Source: Azolla caroliniana (lineage: Eukaryota > Polypodiophyta). Taken from it: DNA of 64,000 nt. Positions 23,582 through 35,200 of this stretch are shown here, one piece after another. The position numbers and the translations under genes are program-made. Location of the stretch: positions 24,428,001 to 24,492,000 of the forward strand of contig JBHGNT010000002.1 in NCBI GenBank assembly GCA_043228905.1. The letters run 5' to 3'. The stretch's first letter is position 1, and each line of letters begins with the position of its first letter. Below the pieces are notes generated by a model. It did no database searches. It had not been told where the DNA came from and saw only the letters and a list, made by a program, of their open reading frames with translations.

Positions 23582-25030
23582 AGCGTCTAAACAACTATTT
23601 TGGCAGCTTTATCTGCAATTCTCAAACGCTTTCATAAAATTTTGTGCCCAATCTATACATTTGTATTACATGGCCATCTGTAGCTCAAAGGCATTGGAGC
23701 TCAGAAAATTATGTTGTGATGATTGAGCAGTCTGTCCTTCCTAAAAACGAAAATAATTACGTTAAAAGGGTTTAGGATCTGAAAATCCACAACAAAGCCT
23801 TTCATTATACTTCAATGTTTTATTCTGACAGTCAAGCAGTGATGATTTTGACAAATAATGTGGCCCCCAAAGATATACTTATTACCAATATTTTGATAAA
23901 GCATTTTGGGCTTATATTTTTTGTTGAGTCACAGGAACCTATCACTGTATTTCCTAGGCCCATGTTTTTGATGTTTTGATCATGTTCATGAAAATCTTTT
24001 TTGGATCTTTGTGCAAATTATAAACAAGAATCTTATTTAGTTTATTGATTTTTTAGTCTATTGATGATATAGTAAAGGAGTTTTCATGTTTATGTCTCCT
24101 TTGGTTTTGATGTTCATTGTTACATCCTTGCATTCATTCAATTCGAATTTCAAAGTATGATTGAAAATTTGAAAACTTCAGCCTGTCGTCTATAAAATGA
24201 TATATTGCAGGAAACTGGGCTTATAAACGTGAATTTTGATTGGGAGAGATGTAACATTCAACTAGAAGGGGGCAGTATAGAGCTTTTATAGACGACAGGC
24301 TGAAGTACATGTATCTCTTCTAGTTTTTGAGACTACTGTCATACATGTACGCAGTTATAAGAAACATACATGTAGGAAATATACAGCGTAATAAGAAACC
24401 CATTAAAGCAAATTATGTATAAGTTCTTGAATGTAAGTTATATAAGTGAAAAGCATGACTAATTATATAATTGAGTTGTATATAATTGAAGAGCATGACT
24501 AATCATTAAAGTTGGTAAATGTACCATATACTCACTCTCTCTATGGTGCCATTATGCTTAGTTTCTAGTGCACATACTGAACAATGATTGTTATTATGAA
24601 ACTTTTAAAACTTTAACAAGGATAAAGATACTTTTGCTAAATGTTCAAAACTAAAACAAGAAAATATTCACCTAGAACAGGAAAGACATTCAAAGTATGG
24701 ACAAAACTTTACTAACAATTAATGATTTGTTTTGATACATTACTCTCAAGGCACCTTATTGTTGAACAATCCACAATGAATTGAGAACCTCCATTCAATG
24801 AAATCATAGATAGATTTGAGTTTCTAGCACTATCTATGAAGACATTGTCACTAAGTAAAATTTCGCTTTAAGGGGTATGAAATAAATAAGCTATATCTTC
24901 CTTTCAGGTTTTGAGGAGTTGTCAGCTGTTGGGAAAAATACCCTCCACTCCTGGCTATTGTAATAATTCACACTGCCAAATTGTCTAGTACAATGGGGCT
25001 AACCATTTACCTTCAGCACACAACTCTAGC
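23582..25030. other. convergent 3' intergenic region
   Basis: This lies between the stop codons of the ligase (+) and G6PDH (-) genes and should hold both 3' UTRs. It is AT-rich with no coding sequence. A 132-bp inverted-repeat unit sits at 24175-24306. A short direct repeat, AAGCATGACTAAT and AGAGCATGACTAAT, occurs near 24451 and 24492. Confidence 0.5.
24175..24306. repeat. 132-bp fold-back with perfect 23-bp arms
   Basis: The left arm (24175-24197) starts ACTTCAGCCTGTCG and the right arm (24284-24306) ends CGACAGGCTGAAGT. The arms are exact reverse complements over 23 bp around an 86-bp loop. I see no convincing target-site duplication. Transcribed from either side it would make a strong hairpin. 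It may be a short MITE, a small-RNA precursor or a transcription-termination structure. Confidence 0.85.
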
Positions 25031-28000
25031 TTAGGCTTTCACTTCGACATTCATATCTCCCCATTGTACATTGTATTTTGCAGCCAAATAATATGCTCCA
25101 GCAGGTCCACGGCTCCTGTATGGATAGAGTTCAGGAGCCACCTTTCTCATTTCAAGCTCTTTGAGTAAAGGCGTAAAGATAGCCCATGCAGCATCAAGCT
25201 CATCGCTACGAATAAAAAGTCGCCTTTCACCTTCAATGGCATCTAATAATAAGCGCTCATACGCATCTGGTATCTCTCGTGAGTACCTGCATCGATTGTG
25301 AAACGAAATCTCAAGATACCAGGACCGAAATTGTTGGGTATTCACCCCTAAGTCTTGAACATTAGTAGAGTACCCTTAAGTTTTCAAACAACACAGGTAA
25401 TCATTTAAAGTTTGAAAGATTAGGGTAATTCGTAATTGTTGGAGTATTTTCGTGTCTTTCCATTACTGTTTTAGGTTGAAGATAATGAAAAGTGCCAACC
25501 TGTCAGCATAATGCAAGTTGAGGTTACTTCGATCCAATCTCATGCCGAGTCCCGGTATCTTGTTATTAATCTTCAGATAGATAGCTTCATCTGGCTGGAT
25601 TCGTATCACAAGTTCATTAGTAGCTTGATCCATGTCCGTTCCAAAGCTTCTTTTATATAGATTCCCTGGTACGTGGCGGAATTGAACCCTAATCTCCATC
25701 CTAAGAACATAAAGAAGAGAATGATGCTACAAGATAGGTTTACCTAATTTCTCCATTATTGGATTACCTTATGAATTATAGGCTTAGAGGTGTAGTGTGA
25801 TTCTCAGTCATTTGTTATATGAACTTACGTCTACTGCAAACCACTATCATTTAATTATCTGGCTCTTCTATCACCATTAATATATGCACCTCACCCGAGG
25901 GCTCATGCTCACACAATTATTGTCCATAATCTATATGAGCATCCCAGAATCTAGATGAATTAAATTCTCTAGTCAACGCAAGTATGTATCATCAACAATA
26001 TATTAGATTACACTATAATCCTGTAAGCTTGCTTAAATATCCTAATATACTAATAGGTTTACCCTAATTGGTTTTAGCATTTGATGCTCATTATGGAGAC
26101 ATGACTTGTTTATATGTCAAATGGAAGTAACATTTGCAGGCCCAGCAATATTTCTTTACATACACCATGGATAGATTGAAACGTATTGAGAACCTTGAAG
26201 TTTATGCTAGTCCATGGTACTATGGGAACAGGACCCGGACTTTAAAATGACAATTGAAGATGAGAATCTCGTACCTTCGACTGTGTAAAGCTTTTCCAGC
26301 TTTCAGAAGGAAAGGTACACCATCCCATCGGGCATTATCAATGAACAAAGCTGCAGCAGCAAAGGTGGGTGTGATGCTGTTTGAAGGAACGGTTTTATCA
26401 TCTGTGTACCCTGGGTACTTCACTCCACCCCTTACATGACTTTTGTACTGTCCAACCACAACATCATCCAAGTTCAAAGTCCTCATCGATCGAAGTACTT
26501 TTACCTGAAATAAAACAACTTACCATGAACCAAAAATGTAAAGCAAAATTTAGAGAATTAAGGTGACAAAAGATAAGGAAGCTTTTCAATGATGAAAACC
26601 TACAAACAATGTCTGAAAAGCAAGAAAATAAATAAATAAAGTATTTGTTACCTTCTCATTCCTCATATCCTCTGCATCTAAACTCACAGGAGGCTCCATT
26701 GCAAAGAGAGCCACCAACTGCAGTAAGTGGTTCTGCATGATATCCCGTATAATACCATAGTTATCAAAATAACTGTAAGATGAAAAAAATCACCCATTAA
26801 TAACAATGCAACCATCACACGATATAGCCATGCATCATATTTTGTTGCTTATGCAAGGTTGTGATCTTTAATGATATATTATTGTGTATGCATGCAAGTC
26901 AATAATTCTATGAGGTTGCGTATGCAAGGGTGCCGCTAATGATATGGTGCTGCAAATTCAAGGGTTGAATTTGTATAATTACCCTCCACGGCCCTCAGTT
27001 CCAAAGTCTTCAGAAAATAGAAATTGAACATTTCTTATGTATTGCCGGGACCATAACGGTTCAAACACAAGGTTGGAGAATCTTAAAATCGACAGGTTTT
27101 CAACGAGTTCCTTTCCCAAATAATGGTCTATCCTGCAAATACATGATCTTTTAGATGCAATAACTCACATTTATCAGAATCCATTAAGTTAAAGATATGA
27201 ACCTATAAATCTGTTCTTCTGCAAAAAATTGTTTGAGGCCTCTTGTCAGCTCGGCAGAGGATTCTGAGTCTCTTCCAAACGGCTTTTCTACAATAACGCG
27301 AGTCCAACCTTGGGTTGAGTATGAAGCACCGCTGGCACATCTTGCAACATCAATAAATATATTGGGTGGGATTGACAGATAGAATAACCTATTGGCAATC
27401 CTGCTTCCCTGTATGAATTTCCAAATAAAATGATGCTATGATAGATATAACCCATTAATATATATTTTAGATTGAATGACATCCTGACAAACATTGCTAC
27501 AACATTACCTCATGAGCCTTTAACTCTGTGTCTAGTTTCCTAAAATCTTCTACGGAGTCGTACTGTCCTGTTTGATAGAAACAACGCATCAGAAATTTCT
27601 CCATTTTATCGTCACAGTTTTCCCTGGAATGAATTAAATCTCCAAAAAATGAATTCACCATTTTTTTCTGAAAAGATCACAAGAAGTATAAAAAGAGAAG
27701 AGGGAAATACTGCTGATCAATCCTGCAATTTAGTGTTTCGCTAATTGTCTCGCGAAGATCTGCATCTGTCATCTTGCTTCGAGCATATCCAAAAATTGTG
27801 AAATGCTGAAACCCAGATTAATTGCCATTATATCAGACTTATGTGCTTATCACTCAGGCCAACACAGAAATAGTAGGCAATACTTGTTAAACTAATGTTA
27901 GAAATAAAGTAAACTAATGTTTAATGAAAGAAATAAGCAGAACGAAATGAAATATTCAAAATGGTTGCTTGCCCAGACACATCCGTAAACCCTAGGTCTA

Positions 28001-29949
28001 GCATCCGAAACATGGGCATTTGTGTTTTCCACCGGGAGGCTTATTTTGATTACTATTATTAACTCCTAATCAAGTTATGTGTGAGCAGATAACATACAAG
28101 TAATACAGAAAGGGTAACTAAACCATACCTATCCAGAGTAAAATGCAAGGATAAAGCCACCCAAAGGAAAATCACCTATCTCTCACTGTAATAATTAAAT
28201 ATTCTAAAACAATGGCATTCAATAAATCAACATGTTTGTCACCTTTGGGAGGCAGCCTTCATAGTACAGAGCAAATAATGCAGGGAAGATTTTCTTCTTG
28301 GCGAGATCACCAGATGCACCAACAACAGTGATGCTCACTGTGGATTCACCTTCATTATCAGAAATGGGGAGAATTCCCTCTAATGAGACATCTTCTGTTT
28401 GATATAATGTGCCATTGGTTTCTACTACATCTTTGCTCCTTATTGGAGAAGATAATAAATCCATTGTTTCCTTCGTGGCAATACCTGTGTTAAATAAACA
28501 TCCCAAAACTGAAACACCCTTTAAGAGTGTCAAAAGATAATAAGTTTGCATAAGGAAAGTTAAAACAAGCGTACAGGAAATCATGGCACTATAGCCAGGA
28601 TAGTATTTCAGTGCATAGAGGCTGTATGTACACTAGACATTGGAATGTAGAACTAGAAACTGCAATAAAGGAAGCCAGACAAGTATAAGTTAGAAACCTA
28701 AAGGTTGAATCGCCTGAAGAAAAAGAATTACAACAAGATTTGGAAGCATAACCAAGAAAAAGCACTGTAGCTGTGAAAATTCTAACCATGCAAACAAGTA
28801 ACAAAAACCTAAACTGAAAAAGATTTGAGTTCATAAAGCGAATAAAGGCAATGTGGCTGGGGATATTTACTCATGAAATGAGCAAGTCAGATTTGGTAAT
28901 TAAACTTAAAGATTAAGACTCCCTAAAAAAGAACTATACCCCAAACAAAAAGGACCTAGCCTAAACCCTAATATGATTAACGTGAATAAAGGCATTGAAA
29001 TGCAATATTTAACGCATACAATGGCAACTCAGAGATGAAAAATAAACCTAATAACTTGATCACTCAAAAGAACACTAGACCCTAAATCAAATTTAGCTGC
29101 ATAAAGATAATGATGGCACCGCCACCACGGATTTTATATTTTAATGCACACAATGTCCAATTCAGCTATGAATTTAGCCTCCATACCTGAATTGTTCATT
29201 GCATGCATTAAAAGGATTGAATCACTATGGAACTCATCATTTAAAACATAAAAATATTGAAGTTTCCAGGAAGATTGAAGAACATCTTCAATTCCTTCCA
29301 AACCATTTAAAATCAGAATATTGAATCTTCCAGAAAAAAGAAAATAACCTTAAACCTAAATATTGAACCACCCAAAACATAAGAACAAAACTCTAAATCC
29401 ATGAGAAACAGCCGCTAAGAAAACGAACTACACAAGAGATTGAATCGCCCAAAACAAAAACTAAATACCAAACCTAAATATCGAATGGACAAAAACAAGA
29501 ACGAAATTGATTAAACCCTAAATCCAAATATTGAATCACCCAACAAAGGAACCAAATCCTAAATCCTAGTTGAAAAGTGCAAACTAAAGTTTTGGAAAAT
29601 AGCAAAAGGGCCAATTAAACCCTCGAACATGCATGGAACATGCAAATTAAGAATGTGGGAAGAAAAGAGACAGGGGGGGTCTTGAATAAACACCTTGGGA
29701 TGATGCAGAAACTGATGACGGAGATGAAAATGGAGATGGAGATGAATGTAAACCCACACGGGAAGACAAAGAAAGATTCATCAAAGATCTCCATGGGAGC
29801 TTGGAATTACTACTGCTCAATGTTTTGAGTGCATGATAAGAAGATCGCTTCTTCTTCTTGTGGGAGACCAAAGGAAGCTGAATATGTTGTTGTCTATAAG
29901 AAGAGGCTTCTTTAAGTAAACTTCCACAACTCTGCAGAAACGCCTCCAT
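25031..29949 (-). CDS. G6PD: glucose-6-phosphate 1-dehydrogenase, plastidic
   Basis: First enzyme of the oxidative pentose phosphate pathway, making NADPH in plastids. There are ten exons: 29949-29694, 28484-28243, 27805-27711, 27623-27509, 27408-27203, 27132-26983, 26772-26652, 26504-26275, 25700-25500 and 25286-25031. Phases are continuous and give 623 residues, slightly long for the plastid isoform because of an extended Ser/Lys-rich transit peptide (about 1-85). The NADP+ fold motif [10 protein letters not shown] is at 141-150. Catalytic RIDHYLGKE is at 305-313 and EKPFGRD lies just before it. The [16 protein letters not shown] block follows. Cysteines 193 and 201 are eight residues apart, the spacing of the regulatory pair in potato plastid G6PDH (Cys149/157). 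I infer thioredoxin control: reduced and less active in light. Cytosolic isoforms lack this pair. Confidence 0.97.
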
Positions 29950-32299
29950 TGAGAAGAGATGAAGAGCCTCTCTGTCTGTCTATCAATTGGACTCAAAACC
30001 TTGTTTCCGTATGGTTAGTTTTTGCACTTGTATTGTGTTTTAGGAAGAAGAAGAAGAAGAAGAAGAAGAAGAAAGAAAGAAATGGAGTTGTTTGAAAGAA
30101 GCTATAACATTTACATATGTACATATGTATATGTATGTGTATGTATACACAACATGCTTTGGTGAGAAAGGAGCAAAAAGCTCCTTTTTGTTTTGTTTTT
30201 TTGGTTATAAAGTTGTCACAGGAAATGAGTCTTCCCAATTTGATTGAAATTTGTTCTTGCACCTCTCTCACACTCCTTTTCTTAGTAAACTCGAATCCTC
30301 GACTCGAGAACTCTCGGCTCACCTCTCCTTCATCTCTCAGGTCTGCGATGCCTCCAGTTTCAAAAATAATAATCGGTCCTCAACCACACGTAGTACTAAC
30401 AAGTGTATCGAGTACAGGGTGGGTTCAAGATCGTTCCAAATTTGATTTGCCACGAAGCACTGAAGCTTCCAATTATATTTGGAAACCCCTTTGTTTTGTA
30501 AACACGAAGTTCTTATTGTTTTGTGGTTGGTCATTTAGCATGAAGTGACTTATGTATGTCCCTCATTCATGGTTACCCCCGGAGACATAATTTCATGTTG
30601 GTTGAGTGCAAAATCATTGGCCACAACAAAAAAAAGGTGTGATGGGTTTTATTTTGTTTACATGGAGTAATGGTGCATGAAACGTAGTGTAATGGGTGGT
30701 CTACATAACTCCTTGTTTTCGTATAGCAAAAAATCACAGCAAAAGTGAGGTTGACAAACATCCTATCCATGTTGTAACCACTAATCTTAACTAGACGCAT
30801 CTAATTAATTTCAAAAAACTCATTTGACTACTTTGGTAGAAAACTAATACATATGAAGATTTCTAAAAGGTGGTTCGATTATGTGCTAAATAGAGATAAC
30901 GTATACTTGTAAAGCAAAACTTAACTAATTTCTTCCTTAAACTTTAATTGCCAAATGAGTGATGACAGTTTGCTCATTCAACGATGGCCTTTTTTTTTCA
31001 AAATCTCGAAAATTCATGAAAGATTGTGGACACTTTGTCAATCGATTTCTTTCTAGTATTAAATTGAATGAGTAGAAAACGGAGCAAAACTGTTGGCTTC
31101 CGTAAACAAGCCTATCCATGGTGTGTTTAAGCAGATGGGGTATATCAATTGGGTCATATAGGCATACAACCAAAACTTTCTAAGAAGAGGTATTGACAAG
31201 CCATCACAACCACATAACAAGATGTTATATATGCATACATATGGGGCCAAAGGCCAAAGGAGAACCCCTTTTCCCTCCTCATGTAGTTCTTTGGACTTCA
31301 ACAAATGAAGGAAAGAGCCGTAGCACTTTTATTCACCCCTAGCCACAAGCCATCCCCATGTTTTGCCTCATACATGAACTCATTCCTCCAAAGCCCCTAT
31401 GGAAAAGAGGAATTAGTAAAAGAGCTTGATTTTCAACTTGCTCGAGGCTAGATCAATTCGTTTTGGGTAAAGTGGAAACAACACTAAAGATTCAACCTCA
31501 TTGCAGCAATACCTAGAGTCTATTGCCAATGCATGTATGTGTGAAAATCTCAGGTTTCAAAGGAATGCTCTGTTCTCTCATACGGTTCTCACTAAGGATA
31601 TATGCATGTAGTTGCTCTGCAGAAATCAAGTGAAAAAGGAGAGTAGAAGAAATAGTAGGAAATAGTTGAACATCACTAATCATCACAGATTGATATTGAC
31701 CTTATTACATGCAAGGTAATTGATTGTTGGTAGTGAAGGAGTCATACAAACAAGCAAATTTAACAAGCACAAATTTGCTTTCCCTACTATGTGTCCACAA
31801 CTCTATATAGTTTCTTAATGACAGAAAAAGAATATAATGCTTTGGTAATTCAACAATATCTTCAAACAATGGCGGATCTGGATCCAGGCATTTCTGGACC
31901 TTTTATAAAATGCAACGTTGACATTTTGAAGTGCTTCCATAAATAAGAACTCAGGACTTTCATAATTAAGAATATTACTTTGCTCACACCTTCAGTTTTG
32001 TGTCTAGTATTATGAATTTGTTTGCTACACATTTTTTTAACTTCCTAAAGGAGGCGTTAACAAAGATACACCTGTAGTACTTTGTATGCATTTAGAGAAA
32101 CTAAAATGAATTTGAGCTGCCATTACAGATGTGTTCATGCATCAATACATGATGAGCTAGACTCATCCTATACCTTGTCTGACAATCTGATTAAATAACT
32201 TCTGTATCATATGCCAAAAAAAATGTTTGTGACAAGTCACATGCCCATCATTCGTAACAATTTGATCTAAGACACAAATGCAGTTAACATCTTGTAAAG
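29950..32299. promoter_or_regulatory. G6PDH promoter side and IFT70 3' flank
   Basis: The left part is the upstream region of the leftward G6PDH gene, with a (GAA)n tract at about 30041-30075 and ATGTATATGTATGTG repeats near 30120-30150. The right part is the 3' flank of the leftward IFT70 gene. No coding sequence is supported. The open frames near 30117-30548 and 29993-30322 overlap on opposite strands and carry no family motif. Confidence 0.4.
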
Positions 32300-35200
32300 T
32301 TATTCTCGGCAGTTCAGAAAAAACCTCTTGAGTAATCGTGCCTCATAAGAAATTGTTACCCTTCCATTATCTCCTTCTGGACCGTTGATTTCATAGTCAT
32401 CATTTGTTGTATATAATTTTTTCGAGTTTATATCAACAATGTCCAAGAATTCATCCATATCTACATATGTTGAGTCCCTCAGCTGTAGGACAAATTTGAG
32501 CCAGCATCTCTAGTATTAGAAAATATATCATTCATTGATTGATTAACACAATAGTATCCATTCCTGTTTCGGATATTTGCCACAAAACCTCAAGATTTTA
32601 AACATTTTGTAAGAATACCCACCTCTTTAAGAACGTTTTCAGAACTGTGTGAGGGTGGGGTCTTCAAATAAGTTTTCAGAACCCATGGTTATTCAGGAAA
32701 GCAAACAAAATGTTAGGGGAAGGGTACATTTAGAAGTTTGTTCCCAGTTGATTTTTATAGTGATCATCTTGCAAAGAATTTGAATCATTTTATTGTTCTT
32801 GGCAAGAAAATACACCATAGTTAGTAACATTGTAAGTTCTTCATTTTTTACCGTGATCATCTGCTTTGCAAGGTTGTCTGCGAGAGCTAGGAAGCATCTT
32901 TTCGTATAGAACCAAGTTTCAGAATCCAGCTTCTTATTGATTGGGTCTAAACTCTTAATGATTCGGCTTATCCCAAACTCGAAATTTTGCTTTGTACAAT
33001 ATAATGTTCCAATAACTAGGTTCACAATGCAAAGATGAAGAAACTGCCCTTCCTTTTCCTCGTCCTACATCATACCGCTTCCTTTCCATTAGCATTTCAA
33101 AATCAGAAATTTACCTAAAAAACAGTTTAACTAAACAAACAACCTCATATTGTGCCCTTTCCTCTTCTTTCTCAATCTTTTGCATTAGATCTTCTGCCTC
33201 GTTATTCTATGAAAAAGATGAGCTTTTTTTATCAGTAGGATGTGTACAAAAAACATTACGATATTATTCGGCAGTGTTATAAAAACATTAAATGGCTTTT
33301 CCCACCAAATTCATAATATTTCATAAAATTATCAGAAATTCTCCTTATGTTTTCAAAATGTTTTGTAAGTCTCAACATAGCCAATATTTCAGGCAAGTTT
33401 TTACTAACCCATGCAAGTTTTTATTCTAAACCCTTAACTTGTAAAAACCATGTTTTAATTAAACATTGTCTATACTTTCTATTCCTCAAGATTTTACTTA
33501 AAAAAGACACGTGAATAGTATTAATACCCGGTTTGTCATTATGTAGGAGACACATAGATTTGCAAGAACAATAGCTGGTGCAGCCAGAATGTTGTCTCCA
33601 GATTTCTTCACTATGGGTTCATAGTACTGAATTGCTTCCTGGTACCTATTATCCTGCACCATAATCACTGTATTGTTATAGAAACTTTTAACTACTTTTA
33701 TTATTATAAAAACAGGTGTTTATTTTGTTCTATTTTACTTAATTGTTGCATCTCTGTGATATAGGTTTTTCTAATGGCTCTATTTACAATGTAGCAAGAG
33801 GAGCATTCATCACATTATCCTTAGCATGTAGTGTCTTTGTTAGAAGAGACATCCAGAAAGATGTCGCCTTGATTAGAGCATCTAGAAAATCGGAATCTTG
33901 CAATATTTTCTCCCTAAGATGCTATTGGATGGACGACAAAAGAATGGCATAATCTTATGGTAAAAATCTCAAAGACTTAACAGATCCTAGTAGATAAGAG
34001 GATGCAGGTTTCTTCAAGTGTCATGTTTTGTTATATACAAAATTAAATCGCATTTAATTTTCACCTGCATGAAGAAATTATGAGCGACATTCAGCCTCCA
34101 AACAGAATGTTCGGAACAAAAATCAGATGATTGTTGAAAAATGCGATCAACTTGCATGTAGTTGCCTTTATCCCAGAAGATCTTTGCCATTGCCATGATG
34201 ACAGGTATATAATTCTGTGAAGATCAAATTAACTATCAGCAAGACTGAAAAAAACTCTGAAATACCCCTGAGATTTTCTTTATTTCTCCAAATGCGCCTG
34301 AGACTTCAGTACTTCCCAACACTTTTGGTTAATCCCCCAGAAAAGAAGAAAGGGGATGAGTTGACCATATATTTGCTGAAATATCACATGTAACTGAGAA
34401 AAACGGTGTGAAATGACCATATTATTGCTCAAATAGCACATATAATGGCTCTTCTTGGCGTTATTCAAGGGCATCTGTGAGACTGGAATAAAAAAACTTG
34501 GAGCATTTAGGAAAATGCAGAAAAACTCTGGGTATTTCTAAGTTTTGCCCTTGAGACTACCAGTTGACAATTTGATGATGCAGCAGAAACATCTTTATCA
34601 AAAGTCGAACAAAATTACAGGCCTTGTTTAACCTACTGAAATGTGAATTTTATACCAAACTATAGCTTACTTCAAGCAATCTCTCATAATCCAAAAGACA
34701 CTTTCTATGGGCATTGTGATTTCCCGATATATGTGTATCTTGCATTTGCTTGATAAGACGCCTCATCGCTTCTCCATACCGTACAGCCAATTCACTCAAT
34801 TTTTGATAAGATTCCTATAGACATAACATAAAAATCACCTTAAATCATTTGTAAATCGGAATAGAAAAAGAACTTGTTAATTCAAGCCACATCAAGTTTC
34901 TTTCTGCAATAAATATTGTATGCACACCATTTTTTAAAGAATTTACCATTTTATACATTAGATTGAAACATTTGTAATAATCCAGGGAAAATTCTCATCC
35001 AACTAAAATTTTGGCCATATTTCCAGATCCATTCCAATCTTCTTTAGAGACATCATATAATCTACCTCTTGAAGATACGCACATGATAACAGCCAAACTT
35101 CTCCAAGAAATGTTCAAAATTTTTGTTTCTTGGGTATTGCCAACCCAAAGCAGGTGGTCTACAAAGTTTTGGAATTTAATGATATAGAACACATACATGT

